A stretch of 64,000 nucleotides of DNA from Flagellimonas flava (GCF_900129665.1 NZ_FQWL01000002.1:1-64000), one strand, 5' to 3'; shown: positions 46,531 through 55,842, counted from the first letter of the stretch. The notes: generated from the letters alone by a model not told the origin. A program made the numbers and translations.

Positions 46531-46721
46531 CACCCCTCCGATTCCAACTTTGTTGGAATCACCTCCCCTCTCCGATGGGAGGAGCCTTTCTTGGATCCTA
46601 GAAAACTTCTCCCCAGCATAGGGGAGATGTCCGAAGGACAGAGGGGTTCATATCTTCTCACAACAAGGTTACCAGCTAATAACGGGGAGGTGGCTCAATT
46701 TACAATTGAGCCGGAGGGGTG
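46531..46721. repeat. Structured dispersed repeat with inverted ends (MITE-like)
   Basis: The left end reads CACCCCTCC, then a hairpin GATTCCAAC-TTT-GTTGGAATC (46540-46560), then ACCTCCCC. The right end is the mirror image: GGGGAGGT, hairpin GGCTCAATT-TAC-AATTGAGCC (46692-46712), GGAGGGGTG. Inside are further stems: CCTCCC/GGGAGG (46562-46582), TCTCCCC/GGGGAGA (46608-46627) and TGTCC/GGACA (46628-46640). The flanks are conserved while the 9-bp stems differ in sequence but stay paired. No coding frame. A related copy lies at 53042-53158. Confidence 0.72.
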
Positions 46722-46727
46722 GGTGGG

Positions 46728-47144
46728 TTACAACCTCCTATCCCCTTCTGCAATAGCCACATCATTTATACTCGCGTACCGCTTTTTCATCAGGCCATTG
46801 GCATCAAACTCCCAATTTTCATTGCCATGGGCACGGAACCATTGTCCGTCCCTGTTTTGGTATTCGTACTCGAAGCGGACCGCAATACGATCATCACCGT
46901 GGGCCCAATACTCCTTTTTGAGTTTGTAATTGCCCTCGTTTTCCCATTTGTCCGTCAAAAACGTTTGGATCTCTTCACGGCCGTTGATAAACTGCGACCG
47001 ATTACGCCATTCGCTATCCACCGTATAGGCTTTGGAAACTTTCACGGGATCTTGACTGTTCCAGGCATCTTCCGCCAATTGTATTTTCTGTTTGGCCGTC
47101 TCCAGAGTAAACGGAGGTACCGGCTGTTTTACTTCTTGTTCCAT
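46728..47144 (-). CDS. DUF1348/SnoaL-like protein
   Basis: 138 residues, a small cone-shaped alpha+beta fold. [37 protein letters not shown] and [20 protein letters not shown] match the DUF1348 family of the NTF2/SnoaL superfamily. Cytoplasmic; binds or converts a small ligand, identity unknown. Its stop lies only 7 bp from the right end of the dispersed repeat, which therefore replaces the normal 3' region. Confidence 0.87.
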   Translation of the reverse strand: MEQEVKQPVPPFTLETAKQKIQLAEDAWNSQDPVKVSKAYTVDSEWRNRSQFINGREEIQTFLTDKWENEGNYKLKKEYWAHGDDRIAVRFEYEYQNRDGQWFRAHGNENWEFDANGLMKKRYASINDVAIAEGDRRL

Positions 47145-47251
47145 TATGTGTTGTTTATACCAAACTAAGTCGGTTTAAAACCAAAAACACTACCCGCAAC
47201 CTCATGAAAAAAACGAGCCGCGGGCAGTGCACCTAATTACTCGACTTTAGG

Positions 47252-48211
47252 CTATTTTATCTTGTTTTTTGATAAGAAATTGCTGATGTACTGGGCAATC
47301 TCATCGCCTTTTTCCTCCAAGGCAAAATGTCCGGTGTTCAACAAATGAAACTCCACATTTTTAAGGTCACGCTTGTACGGATGAGCTCCTGATGGAGGGA
47401 AAATATAGTCGTTCTTTCCCCACACGATCAAAGTAGGCACTTGGTACTCTCGAAACAGTTTTTGCCATCCGGGATAACGATCCACATTGGTGCGATAATC
47501 ATAAAACATAGCCAATTGGATTTCGTTGTTCTCCGGACGGGTCAAGTGTTGCAAATCGTGGTGCCAGTTATCCGGGCTTACCTTGGTACTGTCTTGTACG
47601 CCATGTAGGTACTGCCATTTAAGACCATCTATTTGGTGAAATGCTTCCAAAGGTTTTTTGTTGCCTTCGGAATTGTCTGCCCACAGTTTGCGTAAAGGGT
47701 CCCAAAAATCGGCCAGACCTTCTTTGTAGGCATTTCCGTTTTGCACGATAAAGGCCTCCACTCTTTCTGGATGTTTCTCAAAAATGCGATAACCCACAGG
47801 AGCACCATAATCCATCAGGTACAAGCTGTATCGGTCAACTTTAAGCTGCACCAATAGTTCGTCCACAATCTCCGCGAAATTGTCAAAGCTATACTCAAAC
47901 TCGGACATCGGTGGCTGGGAACTACGTCCGTAGCCAGGATAATCTGGTGCGATCAAATGGTAATCTTGGGACAAATCTTCCATTAAATTGCGGAACATGT
48001 GCGAAGAGGTAGGATACCCATGTAACAATAATAGGGTTGGGGCATCTTTGGGCCCTGCTTCACGATAAAAAATATCCAAACCAGCCACCTTGGCGGTGTT
48101 GAATGTGGTTGGATACGTGTCTACACCGGGCTTTTTTCGTTGTCCGTTAAGGTTCGAGGCCACAAAAAGTGCCATTACAAATACTACTACAATTGATTTT
48201 CTAGTTTTCAT
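47252..48211 (-). CDS. Secreted alpha/beta hydrolase, epoxide-hydrolase/dehalogenase-like
   Basis: 319 residues with signal peptide to SNLNGQ. The oxyanion motif is HGYPTS (64-69); the nucleophile is Asp134 in LMDYGAPVG, as in epoxide hydrolases and haloalkane/fluoroacetate dehalogenases rather than Ser esterases; Asp268 (WGKND) and His295 (TGHFALEE) complete the triad. The target of the TetR gene upstream is suggested by an 18-bp palindrome 31 bp before the start that matches one before the TetR gene. Substrate unknown. Confidence 0.88.
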   Translation of the reverse strand: MKTRKSIVVVFVMALFVASNLNGQRKKPGVDTYPTTFNTAKVAGLDIFYREAGPKDAPTLLLLHGYPTSSHMFRNLMEDLSQDYHLIAPDYPGYGRSSQPPMSEFEYSFDNFAEIVDELLVQLKVDRYSLYLMDYGAPVGYRIFEKHPERVEAFIVQNGNAYKEGLADFWDPLRKLWADNSEGNKKPLEAFHQIDGLKWQYLHGVQDSTKVSPDNWHHDLQHLTRPENNEIQLAMFYDYRTNVDRYPGWQKLFREYQVPTLIVWGKNDYIFPPSGAHPYKRDLKNVEFHLLNTGHFALEEKGDEIAQYISNFLSKNKIK

Positions 48212-48242
48212 GATTTTAATATTAATTGTCGTTTTTATAATA

Positions 48243-48260
48243 TTACCGAACGTTCGGTAA
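48243..48260. promoter_or_regulatory. TetR operator before the alpha/beta hydrolase gene
   Basis: TTACCGAACGTTCGGTAA is a perfect 18-bp palindrome, 31 bp before the hydrolase ATG. The same sequence with one change lies in the promoter of the TetR gene at 48868-48885. Confidence 0.82.
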
Positions 48261-48279
48261 TTTTAAGGTTTAAATTTTT

Positions 48280-48834
48280 TTATGTTGTATATCTACTTTC
48301 AATATTTTTAATGGCCTGGGCGAAGGGCTCCGTACTATCCATCGCCTTACTGAGCACCAAGCTACCCTGAACTTCCACAAAGCTTTGCTTTGCCAGTTGC
48401 TCAGCGGTCTCTGCATCTTTTCCCACGGCTTGGCCCAGAATGCTGAACGATTCCAGCCACTGACCAATCCCCTTCTCTATTTTCTGGCCAAAAAGCGACA
48501 TGCCAGTGTCCATACTCAAGGAGCGGTAAAGGCAAACCTTGGTTCCATGTCCGTATACTTCCCCAATGTTGTGCAACACATCTTTAAGCCGTTGTTGTGG
48601 TGATACCTCCCCATTGGAAAGTACATTAAAGACCTTTTCATTGATCCAAGCTTCCATAAAATCCAGTACGGCATCGGTCATTTCCTTTTTCCCTCCGGGA
48701 AAGCGATGGTAGAGACTGGCTTTTTTTAGCCCAGTGGCCTCGGCCAACTCGTTTAGGCTGGCCCCGTCATAGCCCTTGGCCCGAAACACGGACATAAGTC
48801 CGCTGATGATGTCCTGATCTGATACTTTTGCCAT
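48280..48834 (-). CDS. TetR/AcrR-family transcriptional regulator
   Basis: 184 residues from the ATG at 48834 (MAKVSDQDIISGL); the ATG at 48840 is an alternative that would coincide with the expected transcription start. N-terminal helix-turn-helix (SLNELAEATGLKKASLYHRF, FPGGKKEM). C-terminal part resembles the LmrA/YxaF-like subgroup. The matching palindromes at its own promoter and before the downstream hydrolase indicate autoregulation and control of that gene. Confidence 0.93.
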   Translation of the reverse strand: MAKVSDQDIISGLMSVFRAKGYDGASLNELAEATGLKKASLYHRFPGGKKEMTDAVLDFMEAWINEKVFNVLSNGEVSPQQRLKDVLHNIGEVYGHGTKVCLYRSLSMDTGMSLFGQKIEKGIGQWLESFSILGQAVGKDAETAEQLAKQSFVEVQGSLVLSKAMDSTEPFAQAIKNIESRYTT

Positions 48835-48844
48835 TCTCATGGGA

Positions 48845-48875
48845 CAAATGTACAACGATTTTCAATTTTACCAAA
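48845..48875 (-). promoter_or_regulatory. Promoter of the TetR gene at 48834
   Basis: Read leftward, TTTG (48872-48875) is followed after 19 nt by TACATTTG (48845-48852), an exact consensus match. The -33 element lies inside the operator at 48868-48885. The predicted start leaves almost no leader, so the mRNA may be close to leaderless. Confidence 0.8.
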
Positions 48876-48885
48876 CGTTCGGTAA
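48868..48885. promoter_or_regulatory. TetR operator, autoregulatory copy
   Basis: TTACCAAACGTTCGGTAA differs from the perfect palindrome at 48243-48260 by one base and overlaps the -33 element of the TetR promoter, so binding would block RNA polymerase. It could also affect the divergent membrane-protein gene at 49023. Confidence 0.82.
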
Positions 48886-49022
48886 TTTTTTAACACACTT
48901 TAACAACATAGGTGTATGGGCCACTTGGCATCATGTTTTTGAGTTCTAATTCTTTTAACTATCTTGAAAACAGCCAAACCCTCTTGGCTCCGGCAAAAAT
49001 CCCCCCTTTAAAATATTGGATA

Positions 49023-49754
49023 ATGAACAAGTACAAAACGCTGCACCTGTGGATGCTCATCCCCATGGCGCTGATGCAATTTGGGATTTTTAGGGATTAT
49101 TGGGGCGATTTTACAGACAATGGTTGGTCCGTTCATGTGCACTACTGGACGGGCACCCTATGGTACCTCTATCTAATCTTGCAACCCTACTACGCCACGC
49201 ATAGCCAACTGGAAAAACATCGTACCAACGGAATCATAGGCATGTTTTTGGCAGGCGGTGTCTGTATTACGGCCTTTAGCATGCTCTTCCGGGATATCGC
49301 CAATGCTGACAAATCCGCTCAATTCCCAGATGATTTTGGCCCGTTTGAACCCTGGTTCTTTATTGGGGTTGCCGCGGTGGAAATTGTAATGATTATAGCC
49401 TTTGGGTATGCCGTGATCATGAGCATTATAAAACGTAAAAGTCTTGAGGACCATGCATGGTGGCTGATCACGACCGTGTTCCTCATCATGATGCCGGCCT
49501 TGGGGCGCGGTGTACAGAACACCTATATCTTGATCCATTTAGAGGACTGGCCCAATGTGGATATCATGGGGCCCACCTATTTTACCCAATTTTTGATCGT
49601 TACAGTGCTGTTGTTGGCCGCTTTTAAGTACAAAAAGCTTAAACACCCTGGCACTTATTTGGCCCTTTTGGTAAATGTGTATGTATGTTTCCTGGAACCT
49701 TTGGGCCGCTCCGCAACCATTGAAACCTTTTTACGGACCGTGATTAGGGATTGA
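49023..49754 (+). CDS. Polytopic membrane protein, DUF2306-like or unknown
   Basis: 243 residues from the ATG at 49023 (MNKYKTLHLWMLIPMALM); the longer frame from 48912 lacks support. About seven transmembrane segments. Several His residues in helices (HVHYWTGTLWYLYLILQPYY, ATHSQLEKHRTNG, LEDHAWW) recall heme or proton-carrying membrane proteins, and the order is reminiscent of DUF2306, but I cannot confirm a family. It is divergent from the TetR gene and may be under its control. Confidence 0.65.
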   Translation: MNKYKTLHLWMLIPMALMQFGIFRDYWGDFTDNGWSVHVHYWTGTLWYLYLILQPYYATHSQLEKHRTNGIIGMFLAGGVCITAFSMLFRDIANADKSAQFPDDFGPFEPWFFIGVAAVEIVMIIAFGYAVIMSIIKRKSLEDHAWWLITTVFLIMMPALGRGVQNTYILIHLEDWPNVDIMGPTYFTQFLIVTVLLLAAFKYKKLKHPGTYLALLVNVYVCFLEPLGRSATIETFLRTVIRD

Positions 49755-50041
49755 TGTATTGGTGAGATAACCGCCTTCGTCAAAAGCCCTACTAGCAAAG
49801 TAAAACCCTACTGCTTCCTTGGACTGAAGTGACCAAAAGTACTTTTAACCTCCAAAACGAACTAAAATTGTGGAAACCTCTCAATTTTATTAAGGGATTT
49901 GTTCAGTGATAATTCTGGCATAAATTTTAACTTAACGCCTGAAAAATTGAAAGCCATGAATTGAAAGAAAATTTGAGGACTATCTTTAAACAAATTAGTC
50001 TGCTTATACAATAACTCGAAGTATCTGAATCTAAACTATCC

Positions 50042-50542
50042 ATGAAAAATCAAATCCTATTTACTTTCTGTTTTCTATTAATTGTATCCTTCGTCCATTC
50101 CCAAGACGCAACAACTTCATCTCCCCAGGAAATAGATATGAAAGTCCGGGCATTAGGTTATCGCTTCTATCAAGATGGCGAGCGATTAACGTGGAATGAA
50201 TTGACGGACGCAACGAATTCCGTGGAAGAAGCCAACAAACTTATACAAAGAGCCAAATCGCAAAACACCCTATCTAATATTCTTGCCTTCGCAGGTGGTG
50301 CATTAATAGGAATTCCTTTGGGTCAAAAAGCAGCTGATAGCGATCCTACTTGGGAACTAGCCTATATTGGAGGTGGAACTGCTTTGATAGGCTTTCATTT
50401 GGCGTTAAGAGCATTCAATAATGTGAACAAAGGAGTGGATGATTACAACTTGACCATAAATTCCACCGCCCAATACAAGTTTCAACCGGAAATCAAAGTA
50501 TTGGCAAACAGTAATGGATTTGGTTTGGCCATAGGTTTTTGA
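50042..50542 (+). CDS. Small exported membrane-associated protein, unknown function
   Basis: 166 residues: signal peptide to FVHSQ, a helical segment, then two hydrophobic Gly-rich stretches (LAFAGGALIGIPLGQK, YIGGGTALIGFHLAL) in the middle, and a beta-rich end. No family is recognised. The 287-bp gap upstream shows no gene or clear regulatory motif. Confidence 0.55.
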   Translation: MKNQILFTFCFLLIVSFVHSQDATTSSPQEIDMKVRALGYRFYQDGERLTWNELTDATNSVEEANKLIQRAKSQNTLSNILAFAGGALIGIPLGQKAADSDPTWELAYIGGGTALIGFHLALRAFNNVNKGVDDYNLTINSTAQYKFQPEIKVLANSNGFGLAIGF

Positions 50543-50544
50543 CC

Positions 50545-50835
50545 CTACCCCAAACACCCCTCTAACGCCCTATAACAAGCCTCTGCCACCGGGGCCAACT
50601 CCTGGCCGCTAAACGAAACGGGCAATTGCGGGGCACGATCCAAAAATTGGCCATAGGTGGTGGTAAACTGCTCTAGTTTCGCAGCCGGCACCTGCATAAG
50701 TTGGGTCACCAAGGCCATAAGATCCAAGGCATATAGCCCACCATCTTCCAGGCCCATGCCCTTAAGGGCACCCGTGAGCTGGCTGTGTTTTAGATCTTGG
50801 CGGATAAGTTGGATGATCAAGGTTTTGTGGCGCAT
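50545..50835 (-). CDS. Hypothetical helical protein
   Basis: 96 residues, predicted mostly helical (LIIQLIRQDLKHSQLTGAL, LMALVTQLMQV), with no signal or membrane helix. Two bases separate its stop from that of the convergent gene. Codon use seems richer in G and C than its neighbours. I do not recognise a family; composition and a clean start near MRHKTLIIQ support a real gene. Confidence 0.55.
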   Translation of the reverse strand: MRHKTLIIQLIRQDLKHSQLTGALKGMGLEDGGLYALDLMALVTQLMQVPAAKLEQFTTTYGQFLDRAPQLPVSFSGQELAPVAEACYRALEGCLG

Positions 50836-50949
50836 AGGAAGTAGGTTATTTGGTTTAGCAATATAAAGTCATATCATTTTATAAAATTTTACAACATTTT
50901 TTTGCCTCGTATTTTGCCATACATAACCCTATATGGTAATTAGGTATAA

Positions 50950-51063
50950 TTGTTATTACTTCGTAATAAAAAGGAGGAAACCAACACTTCTATTTTCCCG
51001 AACATTGCCCAACTCCTGGATGTGGACGTACGGGAGCTGTTGGAGTCCACCAAATTGGACTAG
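50950..51063 (+). pseudogene. Remnant of an XRE-type HTH regulator
   Basis: The frame ends in FPNIAQLLDVDVRELLESTK followed by LD and a stop. This matches the last helix and tail of XRE/Cro-type regulators common in Bacteroidota, which are about 65-70 residues long. Only some 30 residues with that character remain and the first three helices are absent; no ATG precedes it in frame. It probably marks a deletion. It lies 6 bp before the AraC gene. Confidence 0.5.
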
Positions 51064-51068
51064 CAACC

Positions 51069-51932
51069 ATGGAAAAAATCCCACTCGCAAAGCTCCACCA
51101 CTTCCAAAAAGAACCCCACCTTTTGGGGAACTTTACCATTAGGGATATTGCCAAACTGTTGGTTCAAATCCCTATGGTCCAGGAACTGCACCGGCACGAT
51201 TTTTACTTTGTCCTGGCCCTGGAGCGTAGCTCCGGACAACATCATATCGATTTTACCCCCTATCCCGTGGGCGACCATTGCGTGTTCTTTATGCGGCCCG
51301 GGCAGGTGCACGACCTGCAATTGGACCAAGGTTCTACCGGTTTTGTGATGCAGTTTACTTCAGACTTTTTTGACAATTGCAGCATGGATTCCAAATTGCT
51401 GCTTCGCTCCTGTAGCAACACCCACCTGTACACCTTTGACCCCTCCAGTTTTGGTCCTGTGATCGCTCCTCTACATGCCATGCTCAACGAGTTCACCCTA
51501 AAGCGTCCGGGGTACGAAAAAATGATCAAGGCCCATCTGGATATTTTCTTAATCGAACTTTTGCGCCAACAACAGGCCAAAGTCCCCAACCCCAAAGGCC
51601 CAAACCTGTATCCCCTGGAACGCCTGGAGGCCTTTTTGGAACTGTTGGAAACGCATTTGGCCACCCGCAAAAAGGTTTCGGATTATGCCGAAATGCTGAA
51701 CCTGAGCACCTACCAACTCAACAGCATCACCAAGGCCGGACTGGGCAAGACCTGCTCCCAGGTCATCAACGACCAAGTGATTCTGGAATCCAAACGGCTA
51801 TTGCTCGCCACCAGCAATCAGGTCAAGGAGATTGCCTACGGTCTGGGCTACGAGGATGTCTCCTATTTTATCCGCTTCTTTAAAAAGCAGACCGGTCATT
51901 CGCCGGACGCTTATCGGCAAAACTTCGCATAA
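51069..51932 (+). CDS. AraC-family transcriptional regulator
   Basis: 287 residues. N-terminal AraC-type cupin sensor (about 35-120; HRHDFYFVLALERSSGQHHI, GQVHDLQL), C-terminal double helix-turn-helix (about 195-285; KVSDYAEMLNLSTYQLNSIT, VKEIAYGLGYEDVSYFIRFF). It precedes the thioredoxin-reductase-like gene by 81 bp on the same strand and is its likely regulator. Confidence 0.93.
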   Translation: MEKIPLAKLHHFQKEPHLLGNFTIRDIAKLLVQIPMVQELHRHDFYFVLALERSSGQHHIDFTPYPVGDHCVFFMRPGQVHDLQLDQGSTGFVMQFTSDFFDNCSMDSKLLLRSCSNTHLYTFDPSSFGPVIAPLHAMLNEFTLKRPGYEKMIKAHLDIFLIELLRQQQAKVPNPKGPNLYPLERLEAFLELLETHLATRKKVSDYAEMLNLSTYQLNSITKAGLGKTCSQVINDQVILESKRLLLATSNQVKEIAYGLGYEDVSYFIRFFKKQTGHSPDAYRQNFA

Positions 51933-52013
51933 GTCCTATTCAACCGCATTCTTGTCCTACCTCCATGGCTTCCGTGACCGCTAATTTTGTTCCTGCATTA
52001 TAAAAGCATGTAA

Positions 52014-53018
52014 ATGAAACCCATGAGCCGAAGAGCATTTATAAACAAGAGTGGCACCGTTACAGCCTCGGGCATGCTGCTCAATCCCTTAAACTTTAGC
52101 ACGTATTATCCCATGAAAAACAACCAGTTTGATGTTATTATCGTTGGCGGAAGCTACTCGGGCCTCTCCGCTGCCATGGCCCTGGGCAGGGCCCTTAAAA
52201 AGGTTTTGGTCATAGATAGTGGTAAGCCCTGCAACCGGCAAACGCCCCATTCCCATAATTTTTTGACGCAGGACGGGGTACCACCCCACCAAATTGCCCA
52301 ATTGGGACGTAGTCAAGTAGAGCAATACAACACGGTGGAGTTTTTTGATGGACTTGCCACTGAAGGCCGAAAGACAGCCAACGGGTTTGAAATTGGAACC
52401 TCTGACGGGAAACGGTTCATGGCCAAAAAATTGGTATTTGCCACTGGGGTCAAAGACCTGATGCCCCCAATTGAAGGATTTTCGGACTGTTGGGGCATTT
52501 CCATTTTGCACTGCCCCTATTGCCATGGGTACGAAGTGCGTGGTGCAAAAACCGGGGTGCTGGCCCATGGGGAGGAAGCTTTTGAATTTGCCAGATTTCT
52601 TACAAATTGGACACAAGATCTTACCCTTTATTCCAATGGTAAGTCCGATTTATCCTCGGAACAAATCCAGCTATTGAACAACCTCAATATTGATTTTGTG
52701 GAAAGGGAAGTCCAAAAAGTGGAACATGAAAAGGGATACATTAGCCAACTTCATTTTAAAGATGGAAGTACTGCGCCTCTTACAGCGATGTATGCCCATA
52801 TTCCGTTTGAACAACATTGCGATATCCCCATGTCGCTAGGGGTTGAACTGGATGAACAGGGTTATCTGGCCATAGATGGGATGCAGAAGACCTCCGTAGA
52901 AGGCATTTATGCCTGTGGGGACAACACCACCCGAATGCGAACAGTCGCCAGCGCAGTATACCAAGGCACTTTTACAGGTATGATCGTGAGCAAGGAGATG
53001 ATCTTGGAGGAAGTCTAA
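52014..53018 (+). CDS. Thioredoxin-reductase-like flavoprotein with Tat-type leader
   Basis: 334 residues. FAD loop GGSYSG (45-50), redox pair CPYC (Cys167, Cys170), second dinucleotide loop near GVLAHGEEA (181-189) and the C-terminal ACGDNTT FAD contact. The first 33 residues include MSRRAFINKSG and a short hydrophobic stretch, like a twin-arginine leader, which is unusual for a normally cytoplasmic enzyme; an internal Met34 (MKNNQFDVIIVGG) would give the standard protein. It resembles the TrxR-like proteins found next to AraC genes. Confidence 0.85.
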   Translation: MKPMSRRAFINKSGTVTASGMLLNPLNFSTYYPMKNNQFDVIIVGGSYSGLSAAMALGRALKKVLVIDSGKPCNRQTPHSHNFLTQDGVPPHQIAQLGRSQVEQYNTVEFFDGLATEGRKTANGFEIGTSDGKRFMAKKLVFATGVKDLMPPIEGFSDCWGISILHCPYCHGYEVRGAKTGVLAHGEEAFEFARFLTNWTQDLTLYSNGKSDLSSEQIQLLNNLNIDFVEREVQKVEHEKGYISQLHFKDGSTAPLTAMYAHIPFEQHCDIPMSLGVELDEQGYLAIDGMQKTSVEGIYACGDNTTRMRTVASAVYQGTFTGMIVSKEMILEEV

Positions 53019-53041
53019 TTGTTGTTTTGGTATTAGATGAG

Positions 53042-53158
53042 ACCCTCCGGTTCGGTTACTAACCCTCCGGTTCGATTTACAATCGAACCACCTCCCTTTT
53101 CAAGGGAGGAGCTTTTATTTTTTGCATCTACAAGGTTCCCCTCTTGGGAGAAGAGGGG
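53042..53158. repeat. Second copy of the structured dispersed repeat
   Basis: ACCCTCC, then hairpin GGTTCGATT-TAC-AATCGAACC (53069-53089), then ACCTCCC with the second stem CCTCCC/GGGAGG (53091-53109), then a stem CCCCTCTT/AAGAGGGG (53138-53158). This is the same frame as 46531-46721 with a different but still fully paired 9-bp stem. ACCCTCCGGTTCG is duplicated at 53042-53054 and 53062-53074. The rest of the 320-bp gap 53019-53338 has no gene that I can support. Confidence 0.7.
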
Positions 53159-53338
53159 TGGTTCGGCCCGGCCAAAGCGGGGAGTTCAAACTGTGGAATG
53201 CCCAAACTAGGCCCCTGCAACTGTGGAAATTTTCAATTGCTTACCATTTAGAAAAGAAGGAACATTTCAGTTAACGACTTATACCCTATTTTCGTAAACC
53301 TGTCATGGTAATTACGACTGTCCTGGACAAACGGCTAC

Positions 53339-54502
53339 ATGAAACCACCCAAGCACATTCTCCCCACCATTGTTATTGCGCAATTTTTTTGCACATCGCT
53401 GTGGTTTGCCGGAAACGGGGTCTTGGTTCAATTGATTTCCCAATTTAATGTAGGGGATGGCAGTTTGGGAAACATCACTTCAGCGGTGCAATTGGGTTTT
53501 ATCACAGGCACCCTACTGTTCGCCATTTTAACCCTGACGGACCGTTTTTCGCCTTCCAAGGTGTTTTTGTGGAGCGCCCTGCTGGGTGCCCTGAGCAATT
53601 TGGGTCTGGTTTGGTACACTGCCGGTTGGAACCTTATTTTAACCTCTCGATTTTTTACCGGATTCTTTTTGGCAGGCATCTATCCCGTAGGAATGAAAAT
53701 TGCGGCTGATTACTACAATAAGGGCCTGGGGAAATCTCTTGGATATCTTGTAGGTGCCCTGGTAGTAGGAACCGCATTGCCCCACTTGCTCAAATGGTTG
53801 GCCGCGGTCTTCCCTTGGCAATACGTTATCTATTCCATCTCCTCGCTATCCGTGGTTGGTGGACTGTTGATGTTCGCCTTAGTTCCGGATGGCCCCTACC
53901 GAAAATCCAGTCAACGTTTGGACCTTACGGCATGCTTTGCGGTGTTCCGAAAGAAGGATTTTAGGGCTGCTGCTTTCGGCTACTTTGGTCATATGTGGGA
54001 GCTGTACACCTTTTGGGCCTTTGTCCCTTTTCTGTTGGGATTGCACATGGAAATGAACCATATCAACATATTTCCGGTATCGTTTTGGTCGTTCTGGGTT
54101 ATTGCCATTGGAGGATTGGCCTGTGTAGTGGGGGGGTATATTTCCCTTCGTAAAGGGGCAAAACCTACCGCAGCTTGGGCGTTGGGACTTTCCGGCTTAT
54201 GTTGTTTGCTTTCCCCGTTCCTTTTGAGTTGGGCATCCACTCCCGTATTTGTAATTTTTCTACTGTTTTGGGGTATTGTGGTCATTGCGGATTCTCCCCT
54301 TTTCTCGACCCTCGTCGCCAAAAACGCTCCTACAGAAATCAAGGGCACGGCACTTACCATCGTCAACTGTATTGGCTTCGCGATTACCATCCTGAGCCTA
54401 CAGGTTATCAATCTGCTTCAGGATGCAATTCCAACGGAATATCTCTTTGTGGTCTTGGCCTTGGGGCCAATTTTTGGGTTGTGGGGGTTGCTTAGAAAAT
54501 AG
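53339..54502 (+). CDS. MFS transporter
   Basis: 387 residues, about 12 transmembrane helices (MFS, proton-driven). The loop between helices 2 and 3 has [16 protein letters not shown], a weak form of the usual MFS motif [17 protein letters not shown] segment in the seventh helix region resembles a family of Bacteroidota MFS proteins of unknown substrate. The stop overlaps that of the convergent hemL gene by 11 bp. Confidence 0.9.
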   Translation: MKPPKHILPTIVIAQFFCTSLWFAGNGVLVQLISQFNVGDGSLGNITSAVQLGFITGTLLFAILTLTDRFSPSKVFLWSALLGALSNLGLVWYTAGWNLILTSRFFTGFFLAGIYPVGMKIAADYYNKGLGKSLGYLVGALVVGTALPHLLKWLAAVFPWQYVIYSISSLSVVGGLLMFALVPDGPYRKSSQRLDLTACFAVFRKKDFRAAAFGYFGHMWELYTFWAFVPFLLGLHMEMNHINIFPVSFWSFWVIAIGGLACVVGGYISLRKGAKPTAAWALGLSGLCCLLSPFLLSWASTPVFVIFLLFWGIVVIADSPLFSTLVAKNAPTEIKGTALTIVNCIGFAITILSLQVINLLQDAIPTEYLFVVLALGPIFGLWGLLRK

Positions 54503-55769
54503 TTTTCACCGCCTCAATAGTTTTGTCCAAATCGGTATAAGAGAGGGCGTCATTTAAGAAGTAGCTCTCGAATGCCGAAGGTGGAAGATATACCCCCTGC
54601 TCCAACATACCGTGAAAATACTTTTTAAAGGTATCGTTGTTTCCCTTGGCCGAGGAAGCAAAATCCACTACGGGGTCTTCACAGAAATGCACCGAAATCA
54701 TACTACCGTATCGGTTGATTTGGTGGGTTACGCCTTTTTCGGTCAAAACTTTAGCAATGCCTTTGTGCAGATATTCCGTTTTTTGAGCAAGGCTTGCAAA
54801 CACTTCGGGTTTGTTGTTGAGTTCGGTAAGCATGGCCAATCCGGCACTCATGGCCAAGGGATTCCCGCTTAAGGTTCCAGCTTGGTATACTGGGCCTTCC
54901 GGTGCCAAATGGGACATAATTTCTGCACGAGCTGCAAAAGCGCCCACGGGCAATCCGCCTCCGATCACTTTTCCGAACATCACAATATCGGCATCAATAC
55001 CCAAAGCTTCCTGTGCACCACCCTTGCCCAGTCGGAAACCGGTCATCACCTCATCAAAAAGCAACAAAATCCCTTCTTGGGTACAGAGTTCCCGAAGTCC
55101 ATAGATAAATTCATCCGTTGGAATAATACAGCCCATATTCCCGGCCACGGGTTCCAAAATAATGGCCGCAATCTCTCCCTTATTCGCTTCAGCAAGGGCT
55201 TTTACCCCTTCCAAATCATTATAATTGGCCAGCAAGGTATCCTTGGCCGTACCTTGGGTAACCCCAGGGCTATTGGGACTTCCAAAAGTTACTGCGCCAC
55301 TACCTGCCTGAATCAAGAAAGAATCCGAGTGACCGTGGTAACAACCAGCGAATTTGATAATCTTGTCTTTTCCGGTATACCCTCTTGCCAAACGCACCGC
55401 ACTCATACAAGCCTCGGTACCACTGTTCACAAAACGGATCTTATCTATATTCGGTACCATGGAAACGGCCAACTGGGCCAATTCAGTCTCAATTTCGGTG
55501 GGCATCCCAAAGGAAGTTCCCTTTTTGGCCTTTTCTATTACCGCGTTGATCACAGGTTCATGGGCATGACCTAAAATCAGTGGCCCCCAGGAGGCAATGT
55601 AATCAATAAGTTGGTTGCCGTCCTCGTCATAGAGATATGCCCCCTTAGCCTCTTTTACAAAAATTGGATCTCCGCCTACGGCCTTAAAGGCCCGAACTGG
55701 GGAATTTACCCCTCCGGGAATGTATTTTTTGGCCTCGGTAAACAAGGCACTGCTTCGTTGGTATAGCAT
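54492..55769 (-). CDS. hemL: Glutamate-1-semialdehyde 2,1-aminomutase
   Basis: 426 residues from the ATG at 55769 ([20 protein letters not shown]), the usual HemL start; the frame open to 55883 overlaps the glucosaminidase gene and is rejected. It converts glutamate-1-semialdehyde to 5-aminolevulinate, the heme precursor. PLP-binding Lys267 in [18 protein letters not shown] at 116-120, and GAGxxxGGCYHGH-like [10 protein letters not shown] at 141-150 are in place. Cytoplasmic, PLP-dependent. Confidence 0.97.
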   Translation of the reverse strand: MLYQRSSALFTEAKKYIPGGVNSPVRAFKAVGGDPIFVKEAKGAYLYDEDGNQLIDYIASWGPLILGHAHEPVINAVIEKAKKGTSFGMPTEIETELAQLAVSMVPNIDKIRFVNSGTEACMSAVRLARGYTGKDKIIKFAGCYHGHSDSFLIQAGSGAVTFGSPNSPGVTQGTAKDTLLANYNDLEGVKALAEANKGEIAAIILEPVAGNMGCIIPTDEFIYGLRELCTQEGILLLFDEVMTGFRLGKGGAQEALGIDADIVMFGKVIGGGLPVGAFAARAEIMSHLAPEGPVYQAGTLSGNPLAMSAGLAMLTELNNKPEVFASLAQKTEYLHKGIAKVLTEKGVTHQINRYGSMISVHFCEDPVVDFASSAKGNNDTFKKYFHGMLEQGVYLPPSAFESYFLNDALSYTDLDKTIEAVKTIF

Positions 55770-55842
55770 GTAGTGTTCTGTATTCTCAATATCTGTTCGC
55801 CGTATACTTCCAACATAGTCGGAACCACTTGAACTGACGGGA

